Positions 20,300 through 28,687 of a stretch of DNA of 64,000 nucleotides are shown in pieces (the first letter of the stretch is position 1; each line of letters begins with the position of its first letter). The translations under genes and the position numbers were made by a program. Source of the stretch: an uncultured Prochlorococcus sp. (lineage in GTDB: Bacteria > Cyanobacteriota > Cyanobacteriia > PCC-6307 > Cyanobiaceae); assembly GCA_902527105.1 (NCBI GenBank), contig CABZNT010000005.1, positions 35,826-99,825 on the forward strand. Reading direction: 5' to 3'. Below the pieces are notes generated by a model. The model ran no database searches and had not been told where the DNA came from. It saw nothing but the letters and a program-made list of their open reading frames with translations.

Positions 20300-22060
20300 T
20301 TATTTTTCTAATTCGAAATGATTATGAATAGCATTAACTGCTTTGTCACAATCTTTTTCTAAGACAATACATGAAGTCCTAATTTCACTAGTGGCAATCA
20401 TTTCAATATTAATATGTTGGTCAGCCAATGCTCTAAATATTTTCCCAGCTGTTCCAACTTTAAATGCCATTCCCGCTCCTACAGTACTTACTTTGGCTAT
20501 AGCGGGGCCATCTTCAATGTAAGATCCAGGTAATTTTTTTGTTAAAGACTCAAAAACTAAGTTGGCTTTTTCTCTATCTTGTTTATTCATTGTAAGACTA
20601 ATATCCTTAGTTTTTAAAGAGGAAATTCTTTCAGACTGAACGATAGTATCGAAAAGTAAATTATTTTCAGCTAATGCTAAACATATCGATGCTGCTACAC
20701 CTGGACGATCAGGCAATTTTCGAAAACTTACTTGAACTTGGTTTTTATCTAGTGCAATTCCTCTTACTTCAGGTTGATCCTGTTTTTCGTTGATTGGATT
20801 AACAAATATTTGTGTATCGGATAACTTGAATTTCTCAGCAACAAATCTAATAGCTTTTGGTATATTATTGATTTCTATTACGCAGCTGACTTTAATTTCA
20901 CTAGTAGCTATTAATCTGACATTTATATTCGCTTGAGATAAAGTATCAAATAAATCAGCTGAAACACTAGGTCTACCCATAATGCCTGCGCCTTGAATAC
21001 TTAATTTAGTCATGTTTGTTTTTAAATTATATTCTCCTCCTAATTGACTAGTGATAAGGTCACATTGTTCTGCAGTCTTTTTAACTTCTAATTCACTAAC
21101 AGTAAATGTAATATCGTTATTATTTCCATCATTTGTGGCTTGTATGATTAAATCTACATTAATACTTGCTTCTGAAAGTTTTTCAAATATTTGTGCAGCA
21201 ATCCCAGGCCTATCAGGAATATTTGAGAGACTGAATACTGCTTGGTTTTCTAATACTTCAAGACTATTTACTGTTTTTGTTAATTCTAAGCTTCCTCTTT
21301 TTAGCGGGAGAGGTTGGATTTGACTTTCTAGGAGAGTCCCACTTGAGTCACTTTGGCTTGATTTGACTAATAATTTAATTCCATAATTGCGAGCAATTTC
21401 TACTGCTCTTGGATGCAGAACTGAAGCACCGACACTTGCAAGTTCAAGCATTTCCTCACAGCTAATTTCACCTAAGAGTTTTGCATTAGGAACAATTCTT
21501 GGATCAGTAGTAAGAACACCTGGAACGTCTGTATAAATTTCGCAAGTCTCAGCTCCTAAAGCTGTTGATAAAGCTACTGCGGAAGTATCAGAACCACCTC
21601 TACCCAAAGTTGTAATTTCCATTGAACCCGTATGGCTTAATGATGTTCCTTGAAATCCAGCCACGACAACTACAAAACCCTGATTTATATAATTTTGGAT
21701 TCTTTCTGTTTTGATATCCAGAATTCTCGCTTTTCCATGAATTGATTCAGTAATAATTCCAACCTGGCTACCGGTCATTGAAATTGCAGGTATTCCGTAT
21801 TCGTTTAATGCCATTGAGAGAAGAGCTATGGTGACTTGCTCTCCAGTTGAGAGAAGCATATCCAATTCTCTTCGATTAGGATTTTTACTAATTGATTCTG
21901 CTAAACAATTTAAATCATCTGTAGTTTGCCCCATTGCAGAGACAACTACGACAATTTCATTTCCTGCTTCTTTACTTTGACAAATGCTGCTTGCAATATC
22001 TTGAATTTTTTTAATATCACCGACAGAAGTACCGCCAAATTTTTTTACTAGTAAAGCCAT
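20300..22060 (-). CDS. lysC: Aspartate kinase with four ACT domains
   Basis: Phosphorylates aspartate, the first step to lysine, threonine and methionine. At 586 aa it has the long cyanobacterial form: kinase domain 1-245 with KFGGTSVG (7-14), GRGGSDTSAVALSTAL and TDVPGVLTTDPRIVP, followed by two tandem ACT pairs (about 275-425 and 435-580), seen as repeated PDRPGIAAQIF, GRPSVSADLFDTL, PDRPGVAASICLAL and AGMAFKVGTAGKIFRALA. ACT pairs bind lysine/threonine as feedback inhibitors, so regulation is probably allosteric. It is separate from asd-dapA, which code for the following steps, 7 kb away. Confidence 0.96.
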   Translation of the reverse strand: MALLVKKFGGTSVGDIKKIQDIASSICQSKEAGNEIVVVVSAMGQTTDDLNCLAESISKNPNRRELDMLLSTGEQVTIALLSMALNEYGIPAISMTGSQVGIITESIHGKARILDIKTERIQNYINQGFVVVVAGFQGTSLSHTGSMEITTLGRGGSDTSAVALSTALGAETCEIYTDVPGVLTTDPRIVPNAKLLGEISCEEMLELASVGASVLHPRAVEIARNYGIKLLVKSSQSDSSGTLLESQIQPLPLKRGSLELTKTVNSLEVLENQAVFSLSNIPDRPGIAAQIFEKLSEASINVDLIIQATNDGNNNDITFTVSELEVKKTAEQCDLITSQLGGEYNLKTNMTKLSIQGAGIMGRPSVSADLFDTLSQANINVRLIATSEIKVSCVIEINNIPKAIRFVAEKFKLSDTQIFVNPINEKQDQPEVRGIALDKNQVQVSFRKLPDRPGVAASICLALAENNLLFDTIVQSERISSLKTKDISLTMNKQDREKANLVFESLTKKLPGSYIEDGPAIAKVSTVGAGMAFKVGTAGKIFRALADQHINIEMIATSEIRTSCIVLEKDCDKAVNAIHNHFELEK

Positions 22061-22099
22061 ATTTAAATCATAATGTAAATTATTAAACTTATAATTTGA

Positions 22100-23101
22100 T
22101 TAACTTAAATTAATTAATTTCTCTGTAAATACATTTATAGGATTATGACCTTGTTTTAGTAATGCTTCAATATCCAATAGGTTACTCATCAAATTAATTA
22201 AATATACTTGAGATACATTTTTGACTTTTCTTCGAATAAAAAAAATTCTTTTTGGATTAGAAATGCCTGCAAGATTACAAATCTTTTCTGCATTATCGTT
22301 TCCTGAATTAACAGCTAATTTTATAATGGTATGAATTCTTATTTGACTAATTAAACCTGCATTTAGTCTTAAAGCTGGATCTCCTTTCTGTAAGGAATAA
22401 TTTATTTCAATGAGGCTTTCATTAATATTTTTTTGTAAGAGAAGGTCAATGATTTTGAAAATATTGGATTGATGATCACTAAATATTTTTTTTACATCAA
22501 AACTTTTAAGAAAAAGTTGTGAATTGGAATCACTTGATATTGCAGAAAGGTATATTTTTGCTTTGGCTAATTCATTTATTAGTTTAAAGCTATCATTCCC
22601 AACAGAATCAATGATTAATTCAGCTGCATTTTTATCAATTTTGATATTCATTTCATTTGCTGCATCTTCTAAAAATCTTTTTTGTCCCTCATAGTCCCAT
22701 ATTTCTGGTAAAGAAAATGATTTTTCTTTGGCTAAATTATTTTTAATAAGTTTTTGTAAAAATTTTGTACTCTTAAGTCTTGAGTCTGGTTTTTTTGTAT
22801 TTTGTAAAATTAAATAAGTGTCTTGAGGTATGTTGTCATGAATTTTTTCAAATTTAGTTCTTAAACCCTCATTTTTTGCAGTAAAAATTGGATTATTTTT
22901 CAATATAACTATTCTGTATCCATCTCCAAAAGGAGGCGTAAGAACTTCATCAAAAGCTTTATTGATTTGCTCATCATCATCTCCATTTAAATTAGTTACA
23001 TTTATTTCTTTCCATTCTTTAGATACTTTCTTATCAATTAATTTTTGAATAAATGTATTCTGAGCATTTAGATCATTACCCCATAATATTTGTATTGGCA
23101 T
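22100..23101 (-). CDS. holA: DNA polymerase III subunit delta
   Basis: Delta is the clamp-opening wrench of the clamp loader. The 333-aa protein fits the three-domain fold: an N-terminal AAA+-like domain without a working P-loop (IQILWGNDLNAQNTFIQKL), a middle domain with LPEIWDYEGQKRFLEDAANEMNI-type helices, and an alpha-helical collar (DPALRLNAGLISQIRIHTIIKLA). Sequence is weakly conserved across bacteria, but length and the pattern are typical. It is 39 bases upstream of lysC on the same strand and divergent from cobH. Its partner subunit gene dnaX is at 6.8-8.6 kb. Confidence 0.85.
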   Translation of the reverse strand: MPIQILWGNDLNAQNTFIQKLIDKKVSKEWKEINVTNLNGDDDEQINKAFDEVLTPPFGDGYRIVILKNNPIFTAKNEGLRTKFEKIHDNIPQDTYLILQNTKKPDSRLKSTKFLQKLIKNNLAKEKSFSLPEIWDYEGQKRFLEDAANEMNIKIDKNAAELIIDSVGNDSFKLINELAKAKIYLSAISSDSNSQLFLKSFDVKKIFSDHQSNIFKIIDLLLQKNINESLIEINYSLQKGDPALRLNAGLISQIRIHTIIKLAVNSGNDNAEKICNLAGISNPKRIFFIRRKVKNVSQVYLINLMSNLLDIEALLKQGHNPINVFTEKLINLS

Positions 23102-23159
23102 AATCGCTCAATAAAAACCATATATTAACTATGATTACTTCTAACACAAATTAAATTTA

Positions 23160-23783
23160 ATGGTAATAGATCATCCAATTTTTTTGGAAAGCATCAGATT
23201 CATAAAATCTCATTTAGAGGCCAATGATCTAAATTATTTGGAAAAAAAAGTTTTAGAGAGATTAGTCCATACTTCAGGAGATTTTTCAGTTCAAAATCTC
23301 GTAAATTTTAGTTTAGGTGCTTGTGAAAAGGGGCTTCAGGCACTTAAAAATGGTGCTCCGATTCTAACTGATACTGATATGGCAGCAGCAGCAATAAAAT
23401 CAATGGCAGAAAATACAACTAAAAATAAAGTATTCACGGCTAGTATGTGGTTTGGAAAAAATAATCATACAAAATTAACTAAAACTGCATATGGCTTAAG
23501 TGAAGGTTGGAAGGATTTATCCGCGAATAATACTGGAAGCAAATCACCTATTGTAGTTATTGGCAGTTCCCCTACAGCTTTAACTCATTTAATTGATATT
23601 TTAGAGAATGCAAAAGATTTACCTAGTTTAATTATCGGAATGCCCGTTGGATTTATTGGAGTAGAGAAAAGCAAAAACAAACTAATTTCTACCGATCTTC
23701 CTAGGATTGTTTTGAATTCAACTAGAGGAGGTGCTGCCATGGCAGCTGCTGCGGTTAACGCCTTGTTGAGAGAAACTATCTAA
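23160..23783 (+). CDS. cobH: Precorrin-8X methylmutase
   Basis: CobH/CbiC moves a methyl group from C11 to C12 of the corrin ring in cobalamin synthesis. The 207-aa protein has the catalytic His37 in LVHTSGDFS, the GAPILTDTDMAAAAIKS loop, SSPTALTHLIDIL and the substrate-pocket GMPVGFIGVEKSK and RGGAAMAAAAVNALL. In picocyanobacteria the product leads to pseudocobalamin. It is a single gene with divergent holA upstream (58 bases) and convergent mutS downstream (33 bases). Confidence 0.95.
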   Translation: MVIDHPIFLESIRFIKSHLEANDLNYLEKKVLERLVHTSGDFSVQNLVNFSLGACEKGLQALKNGAPILTDTDMAAAAIKSMAENTTKNKVFTASMWFGKNNHTKLTKTAYGLSEGWKDLSANNTGSKSPIVVIGSSPTALTHLIDILENAKDLPSLIIGMPVGFIGVEKSKNKLISTDLPRIVLNSTRGGAAMAAAAVNALLRETI

Positions 23784-23816
23784 AAAGTATTTATCTAATA
23801 AAATGTCAAAAATCTA

Positions 23817-26555
23817 TTATATATCAAAATTTAATTTATTATTTTCTTCTAAAGAATTTAAAACTGTTTTTGCTTTTTCTATAACTTCTTTTGGAACTCC
23901 TGCTAATTTAGCTGCTTCTATACCGTAGCTTTTGTTTGAGCCCCCTTTTACAATCCTGTGACTAAAAATTAGCTGATCATTATTTTGTTCTACTAAAACT
24001 TGAAAATTTTGTATATTCTTATTTGAATTTTTTAAATAATTCAGTTCATGATAGTGCGTAGCAAAAATAGTATTACATTGAATTTTTTTTGCAAGATATT
24101 CACTAACTGACCAAGCTATTGAAAGTCCATCAAAAGTAGATGTCCCTCTACCTATCTCGTCAAGTAAAACTAGTGAGCTAGAAGTTGCCTGATTTAGAAT
24201 TGATGCAGTTTCAGACATTTCTACCATAAATGTTGATTGTCCAGATGATTGATCATCTACTGCACCAATTCTTGTAAAAATCCTATCCACAATCTTTATT
24301 TCAGCATTATTAGCAGGAACAAAGCTACCAATTTGTGCGAGAATTTGTATTAAACCAAGTTGTCTTATAAAGCAACTTTTTCCGCTTGCATTGGGACCTG
24401 TTAATATAATTAATTTTTGATTATCCTCAAAAGAGATATCATTAGCTATAAATTTTTTATCATTTAACAATTGCTCTACAATTGGATTTCTTCCTGCGAT
24501 AATTTTTGTACTATTTTTTGTCATTGAATCATTAATTGGTATTAATGAAGGTTTTATAAAATTGTTTTCCACTGAAGTAATTGACAAACCAAGCAATGCA
24601 TCAAGTGACGCTATGGATTTTGCGATTGATCTTATTTGTTTTGTTTTTTCAGCAACTATCTTCCTTAATTCGCAGAAAATTTCATATTCTCTTGATGAAG
24701 CTCTACTTTTTATTTGGAAAATCTTATTTTCTTTATTTTTAATTTCTGAAGTGATATACCTTTCTTCATTTGTTAGTGTTTGCCTTTTGATCCAATGTTG
24801 AGGAGCTAAATTAACTTTTGACTTATTTATAGAGATGTAGTAACCAAAATTTTTATGAAATTGAATTTTTAGGTTTGAAATTTTGCTAATTTTCCTTTCT
24901 TTTAATTCCTCTTTATTTAGCCACTCAGTGTAATCATCCATTAAATTGCGTAAACCATCCAATATATTGTCAACACCATCGTGGATCATGCCTCCATCAC
25001 TAATATTTAGAGGAGGATTTTCTATTAGTTTAAAAATTATAGTATCAGCCAATTCTAAGAGTCCTTCATCAATATTTTTTAATTGATCAGTCCAATCTGG
25101 GAGATCATATTTAAAAAATTCAATTACCGACTTTAGTCTAGGCAATTTTTTTAAACCTTCAGCTATTGCAATTAAGTCTCTAGGACTTGCATGACCTGCA
25201 CAAGCTCTACCTGCAAGTCTCTCTAAATCCCCCATTGCTCTGAGTAAATTTTGGGTATCTATACGTAATTGTTTAGATTCAATAAAGTTTGTAATTATAT
25301 TTTGTCTTTTATAAATTTTATTAACGTCTAGTAGTGGTGAATCTATCCACCTTCTTAAACACCTTGCACCCATGCAAGTATAAGTTCTATCAATACTCCA
25401 TAGTAGCGAACCTACATAATTGTTTTCTCGTTGTGTATTTTTGATTTCCAAGTTTTTTTGAGTTTGATAATCAATAATTAATTTGTTGTGACCAAATTGA
25501 ATTTGTGGAAAGTCTAATGAGATTTTTAAAGAAGAATCTTTATCTAAATTTGAAGGATTAATTTTTTCTAAATAATTTAATAAACCTCCAAGTGATCTAG
25601 TAGCGTTATTTAAATTTTTAAGTCCAATTCCTTCTAGGTTTGCAATTTGGAAATATTTTTTTATTAGATAACTTGCTTCATTAATGCCAAAATTAGTCTC
25701 TTGAGAAACAGTATATGTAATTTGACTATTTCCTTTAATTAATAAATTTCTTACTTCATTGCTTCCTACAATGATTTCTGAAGAATCTAATTTAATAATC
25801 TCATCAAATAGTTTTGACAGAGATTGACCTTCTAAAGTAATTAATTCTCCTGTGCTGACATCAGCTTTTGATATACCCCATTTATAAGATTCATCTGATT
25901 TTTCTTCTGATAAGTAAATAGCACTTATCCAATTATTTTTCTTTGCTATCAACATCCCCTCTTCAATAACAGTTCCAGGAGTAATTATTCTTGTTATTCC
26001 TCTTTTAATTGGAGTCCCATAATTTCCAGAACTTTTTTCTAATTGGTCGCATATAACCACAGAATAATTTTTTTTTATTAAATCAGCACAGTATCTCTCC
26101 ATTGCATGATAAGGAACCCCTGCCATAGGGATCTTACCAATCTCTTTGCCAGCATCTTTACTGGTGAGCGTTATTTCTAAAAGGTTAGATATTAATACGG
26201 CGTCCTCAAAAAAACATTCAAAAAAATCTCCTAATCTATAAAGTAATAACCTATCTTTATTGTCCTCTTTTAGGGTTACATAATGCTTCATTACAGGAGT
26301 TAATTTCAGTTTTGAAACTGTTTTATAGCTATAAGATTCTTCATTGATGCAAACATTTTTGTTATTAGAAATTAAATCAGTTTTGAATTTATTTATTAAA
26401 TTAGTTGAATTTTTTCTTTCTCTAGGTCTTTTTTGCGATTCTTTTTTTAAATCTTCCCAGGATAAATCTTCTGGGATTTTTGTTATTTCTTTTGGCTCAT
26501 TATTTTCATTACCAATCGCAAATAAATCCTTTTGAATTATCTTATCTTCTTGCAT
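23817..26555 (-). CDS. mutS: DNA mismatch repair protein MutS with N-terminal extension
   Basis: MutS recognises base mismatches. The 912-aa protein has the mismatch wedge Phe-x-Glu motif (Phe111-Phe112-Glu113 in [11 protein letters not shown]), connector and clamp domains, Walker A GPNASGKS at about 720-727, the STFMVEMSE loop, Walker [14 protein letters not shown] and ATHYHEL. Compared with E. coli MutS (853 aa), the canonical start (TPVMKHY, residue 86) is preceded by about 75 extra charged residues. That extension carries QKDLF at residues 8-12, a candidate beta-clamp-binding motif (see findings). The C-terminus ends soon after the ATPase helices, with no long tail. It is divergent from psbZ. 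Confidence 0.97.
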   Translation of the reverse strand: MQEDKIIQKDLFAIGNENNEPKEITKIPEDLSWEDLKKESQKRPRERKNSTNLINKFKTDLISNNKNVCINEESYSYKTVSKLKLTPVMKHYVTLKEDNKDRLLLYRLGDFFECFFEDAVLISNLLEITLTSKDAGKEIGKIPMAGVPYHAMERYCADLIKKNYSVVICDQLEKSSGNYGTPIKRGITRIITPGTVIEEGMLIAKKNNWISAIYLSEEKSDESYKWGISKADVSTGELITLEGQSLSKLFDEIIKLDSSEIIVGSNEVRNLLIKGNSQITYTVSQETNFGINEASYLIKKYFQIANLEGIGLKNLNNATRSLGGLLNYLEKINPSNLDKDSSLKISLDFPQIQFGHNKLIIDYQTQKNLEIKNTQRENNYVGSLLWSIDRTYTCMGARCLRRWIDSPLLDVNKIYKRQNIITNFIESKQLRIDTQNLLRAMGDLERLAGRACAGHASPRDLIAIAEGLKKLPRLKSVIEFFKYDLPDWTDQLKNIDEGLLELADTIIFKLIENPPLNISDGGMIHDGVDNILDGLRNLMDDYTEWLNKEELKERKISKISNLKIQFHKNFGYYISINKSKVNLAPQHWIKRQTLTNEERYITSEIKNKENKIFQIKSRASSREYEIFCELRKIVAEKTKQIRSIAKSIASLDALLGLSITSVENNFIKPSLIPINDSMTKNSTKIIAGRNPIVEQLLNDKKFIANDISFEDNQKLIILTGPNASGKSCFIRQLGLIQILAQIGSFVPANNAEIKIVDRIFTRIGAVDDQSSGQSTFMVEMSETASILNQATSSSLVLLDEIGRGTSTFDGLSIAWSVSEYLAKKIQCNTIFATHYHELNYLKNSNKNIQNFQVLVEQNNDQLIFSHRIVKGGSNKSYGIEAAKLAGVPKEVIEKAKTVLNSLEENNKLNFDI

Positions 26556-26667
26556 ATTTTTTAAATTCCTAAATAGATATTAGTGAGAAAATTTTTTTTT
26601 GCATTTAATGTAGCTAAAGTATGTAAATTTTCTCTAAAAATTATCATTTTCATGAGATTATTGTATT

Positions 26668-26673
26668 TATAAT
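26668..26673 (+). promoter_or_regulatory. Candidate -10 box of psbZ
   Basis: A perfect TATAAT lies 23 bases before the psbZ ATG, giving an expected short leader of about 17 bases. No convincing -35 hexamer is seen at 17 bases, which is common in cyanobacterial promoters. Confidence 0.45.
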
Positions 26674-26696
26674 GATTTGAAACTTAAGACTGAATT

Positions 26697-26894
26697 ATGC
26701 AGGCTGTAAACTTTTTCTTCGTAAATGCTCTATTATTTGCTTCTTTAATTGCAGTAGTTGGAGTACCCGTTTTATATGTGACTCAACCTTCTACTGAAGA
26801 AGGACAGCGAGAAAGTAGGAGAAAAATTTATTCTATTGCTGCTGTTTGGGTTGTTTTAGTTTTTGTTACTGGGATAGTTTCTTCATTAGTTTGA
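26697..26894 (+). CDS. psbZ: Photosystem II protein PsbZ (Ycf9)
   Basis: PsbZ is a two-helix membrane subunit at the edge of photosystem II that stabilises the core-antenna contact. The 65-aa protein has hydrophobic helices at about 5-27 and 42-63 joined by a polar loop (TQPSTEEGQRESRRKI), matching PsbZ in length and topology, including the VGVPVLY and VLVFVTGIVSSL segments. It sits alone between divergent mutS and ribH, which starts 49 bases later. Confidence 0.87.
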   Translation: MQAVNFFFVNALLFASLIAVVGVPVLYVTQPSTEEGQRESRRKIYSIAAVWVVLVFVTGIVSSLV

Positions 26895-26943
26895 ACTTAA
26901 TACCTTTTCGTGAGAGTCTATTAATATATCGAAGTAAAATTTA

Positions 26944-27420
26944 ATGGCTATTTTTGAGGGTTCTTTTACTAATGCATCTACTTTAAAAGTTGGGATTGTA
27001 ATAGCAAGGTTTAATGATTTAATTACAAATAAAATTTTATCTGGTTGTCTTGATTGTTTAAAAAGACATGGTTTAGATACTTCTGAAACAAGCAATCAAG
27101 TAGATATAGTTTGGGTTCCTGGTTCATTCGAATTACCAATCGCAGCTAAAACCCTAATGAAAAAAAAGAGTTATGACGTTGTAATTGCTCTTGGGGCTGT
27201 GATCCGTGGTGAAACTTCCCACTATGATGTAGTTATATCTGAGGCTAGTAAAGGTATTTCACAAGTTTCAAATGAAAATAATGTACCAATTATTTTTGGA
27301 GTTTTAACTACTGATACTATGCAGCAGGCTCTAGAAAGAGCAGGGATTAAAAATAATCTTGGTTGGAATTATGCTTTACAAGCAATTGAGATGGGATCCT
27401 TAATTAAAAATTTAAATTAA
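26944..27420 (+). CDS. ribH: 6,7-dimethyl-8-ribityllumazine synthase
   Basis: Makes ribityllumazine, the penultimate compound of riboflavin synthesis, and normally assembles into pentamers or icosahedra. The 158-aa protein has the substrate loop [15 protein letters not shown] (57-71), [14 protein letters not shown] with the catalytic His93, and [15 protein letters not shown] with the Glu/Arg pair at the end. Length is standard. It is followed 60 bases later by tRNA-Gly. Confidence 0.96.
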   Translation: MAIFEGSFTNASTLKVGIVIARFNDLITNKILSGCLDCLKRHGLDTSETSNQVDIVWVPGSFELPIAAKTLMKKKSYDVVIALGAVIRGETSHYDVVISEASKGISQVSNENNVPIIFGVLTTDTMQQALERAGIKNNLGWNYALQAIEMGSLIKNLN

Positions 27421-27480
27421 TTGAAAAATTTAATTATTTCTATCATTGATACCTTCTTTGAGATAAAATAAAAAAGTTAT

Positions 27481-27552
27481 GCGGATGTAGCTCAGTGGTA
27501 GAGCATCTCCTTGCCAAGGAGAATGTCGAGAGTTCGAATCTCTTCATCCGCT
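27481..27552 (+). tRNA. trnG: tRNA-Gly (GCC)
   Basis: A complete cloverleaf. The acceptor GCGGATG pairs with CATCCGC, the D-arm is GCTCAGTGGTAGAGC, and the anticodon arm TCTCC-TTGCCAA-GGAGA places GCC at 27513-27515. The T-arm is GAGAG-TTCGAAT-CTCTT, with one G-T pair. The discriminator base is T and CCA is not encoded. No duplicated 3' tRNA fragment was seen nearby. Confidence 0.97.
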
Positions 27553-27597
27553 TTTAATGTTTGTATCTTTTAAAATATCCTTAAAAAAAATTTCGTA

Positions 27598-28029
27598 ATG
27601 TCAAAAGAAATTTCCATTGAGGATTTAAAGGGATTATTTACAAAACCTTATGGTACAGATGCACCAACAAAACAAAAATGGGCAGAATTTTATAATGAGA
27701 ATGTTATTTTTATAGACCCAACGCAGGAAACAGAGGGCTTAGATTCTTATGTTAAAGCTCAAGAAAAGTTAGTTAAAAGATGTGATGATGTTTTTTTAGA
27801 AACTCATGCAATTTCCATAACAGGGGATTGTGGATTTGTTGAATGGACAATGGGTTTAAAAATTATGGGTAAAGAATTTATTTATCCTGGGACTACTCGT
27901 TTATTATTTGGTGAAAATGGATTAATAAAAGAACATAGAGATTACTTTGATTTTTGCGGCCCAACTTTTGAACCAGTTCCTATATTAGGAACTTTTATAA
28001 GATGGCTTTATAGTAAATTTGTATCTTGA
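27598..28029 (+). CDS. NTF2-like (SnoaL-type) protein
   Basis: A 143-aa soluble protein with the cone-fold pattern of the NTF2/SnoaL superfamily: an N-terminal helix (KQKWAEFYNENVIFIDP), a helix after the first strand (GLDSYVKAQEKLVKRC), then long strands (FLETHAISITGDCGFVEWTMGLKIMGKEFIYPGTTRLLFGE is one run of three) and HRDYFDF. Such folds serve as enzymes or binding modules, so no reaction is assigned. It begins 45 bases after tRNA-Gly and converges on a GNAT gene. Confidence 0.65.
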   Translation: MSKEISIEDLKGLFTKPYGTDAPTKQKWAEFYNENVIFIDPTQETEGLDSYVKAQEKLVKRCDDVFLETHAISITGDCGFVEWTMGLKIMGKEFIYPGTTRLLFGENGLIKEHRDYFDFCGPTFEPVPILGTFIRWLYSKFVS

Positions 28030-28056
28030 TTTTGTTTTCTCTAGAAACAGAGTACT

Positions 28057-28512
28057 TTATATTTCACGAATCAATAAATTTTGGGAAGTAACTTCTTTAA
28101 AATCAAATTGAGAATAAAATAATTTTTTATTTGTTGTCATTAAGTATAATTTTTTTGTATTTTTAATTTTTTTTGAAGATAAAAGATTTTTTATAATTAA
28201 TGTTCCAAAACCTTTGCCTTGGTGATTTTGATCTATAACAATATCCCAAAGCACTCCGCGATAAATACCATCGGTTAAAGCTCTACCAAAACCAACTATT
28301 TCCTTCCCAACCCAAAGACTAATTACGACATCACTATTAGCAAGACATTTTTTTAGATCATTAATTGTTCTATTTTTTGCCCAGAAAGCATTGGTATTTA
28401 GTAATTTTTGTAGCTTAATTAATCCATTTGTTGGTTGAAGGTTAGGACCTAATCCAAAAACCCTTAAACCTAAAGCTCCTTTGGCATGTGTGATTAGAGA
28501 TATTCCTTTCAT
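28057..28512 (-). CDS. GNAT family N-acetyltransferase
   Basis: A 151-aa acetyltransferase of the GNAT superfamily. The acetyl-CoA-binding motif A is visible as VLWDIVIDQNHQGKGFGTLII (QxxGxG in the centre) and motif B near KKLYLMTTNKKLFYSQFDF. The substrate is unknown; the length fits small-molecule or protein N-acetyltransferases. It lies between the NTF2-like gene (convergent) and secA (divergent). The 175-base gap to secA carries the secA promoter. Confidence 0.8.
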   Translation of the reverse strand: MKGISLITHAKGALGLRVFGLGPNLQPTNGLIKLQKLLNTNAFWAKNRTINDLKKCLANSDVVISLWVGKEIVGFGRALTDGIYRGVLWDIVIDQNHQGKGFGTLIIKNLLSSKKIKNTKKLYLMTTNKKLFYSQFDFKEVTSQNLLIREI

Positions 28513-28644
28513 TTATTAAAAAGATTTTTTGAAAAGTGATGTCAGTTAGGTTATTTTTGTGACTTTAATCTAAATACCTTAATCGATCGTTTCTATAAAA
28601 TAAAGAGATAGTAGTTTTCTTCATTCTGTTGTAACGCACTAATT

Positions 28645-28650
28645 TATAAT
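28645..28650 (+). promoter_or_regulatory. Candidate -10 box of secA
   Basis: A perfect TATAAT lies 38 bases before the secA ATG in the 175-base intergenic region, with an AAGGA ribosome-binding site at 28674-28678. No good -35 hexamer is visible. Confidence 0.4.
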
Positions 28651-28687
28651 GTTTGTAATAAGATAAATTTTTTAAGGACTTTGACTT

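Noticed and set aside
27481..27552. tRNA-Gly as an integration site
   Set aside because: I found no integrase gene, no direct repeat of the tRNA 3' end and no change in base composition that marks an island.
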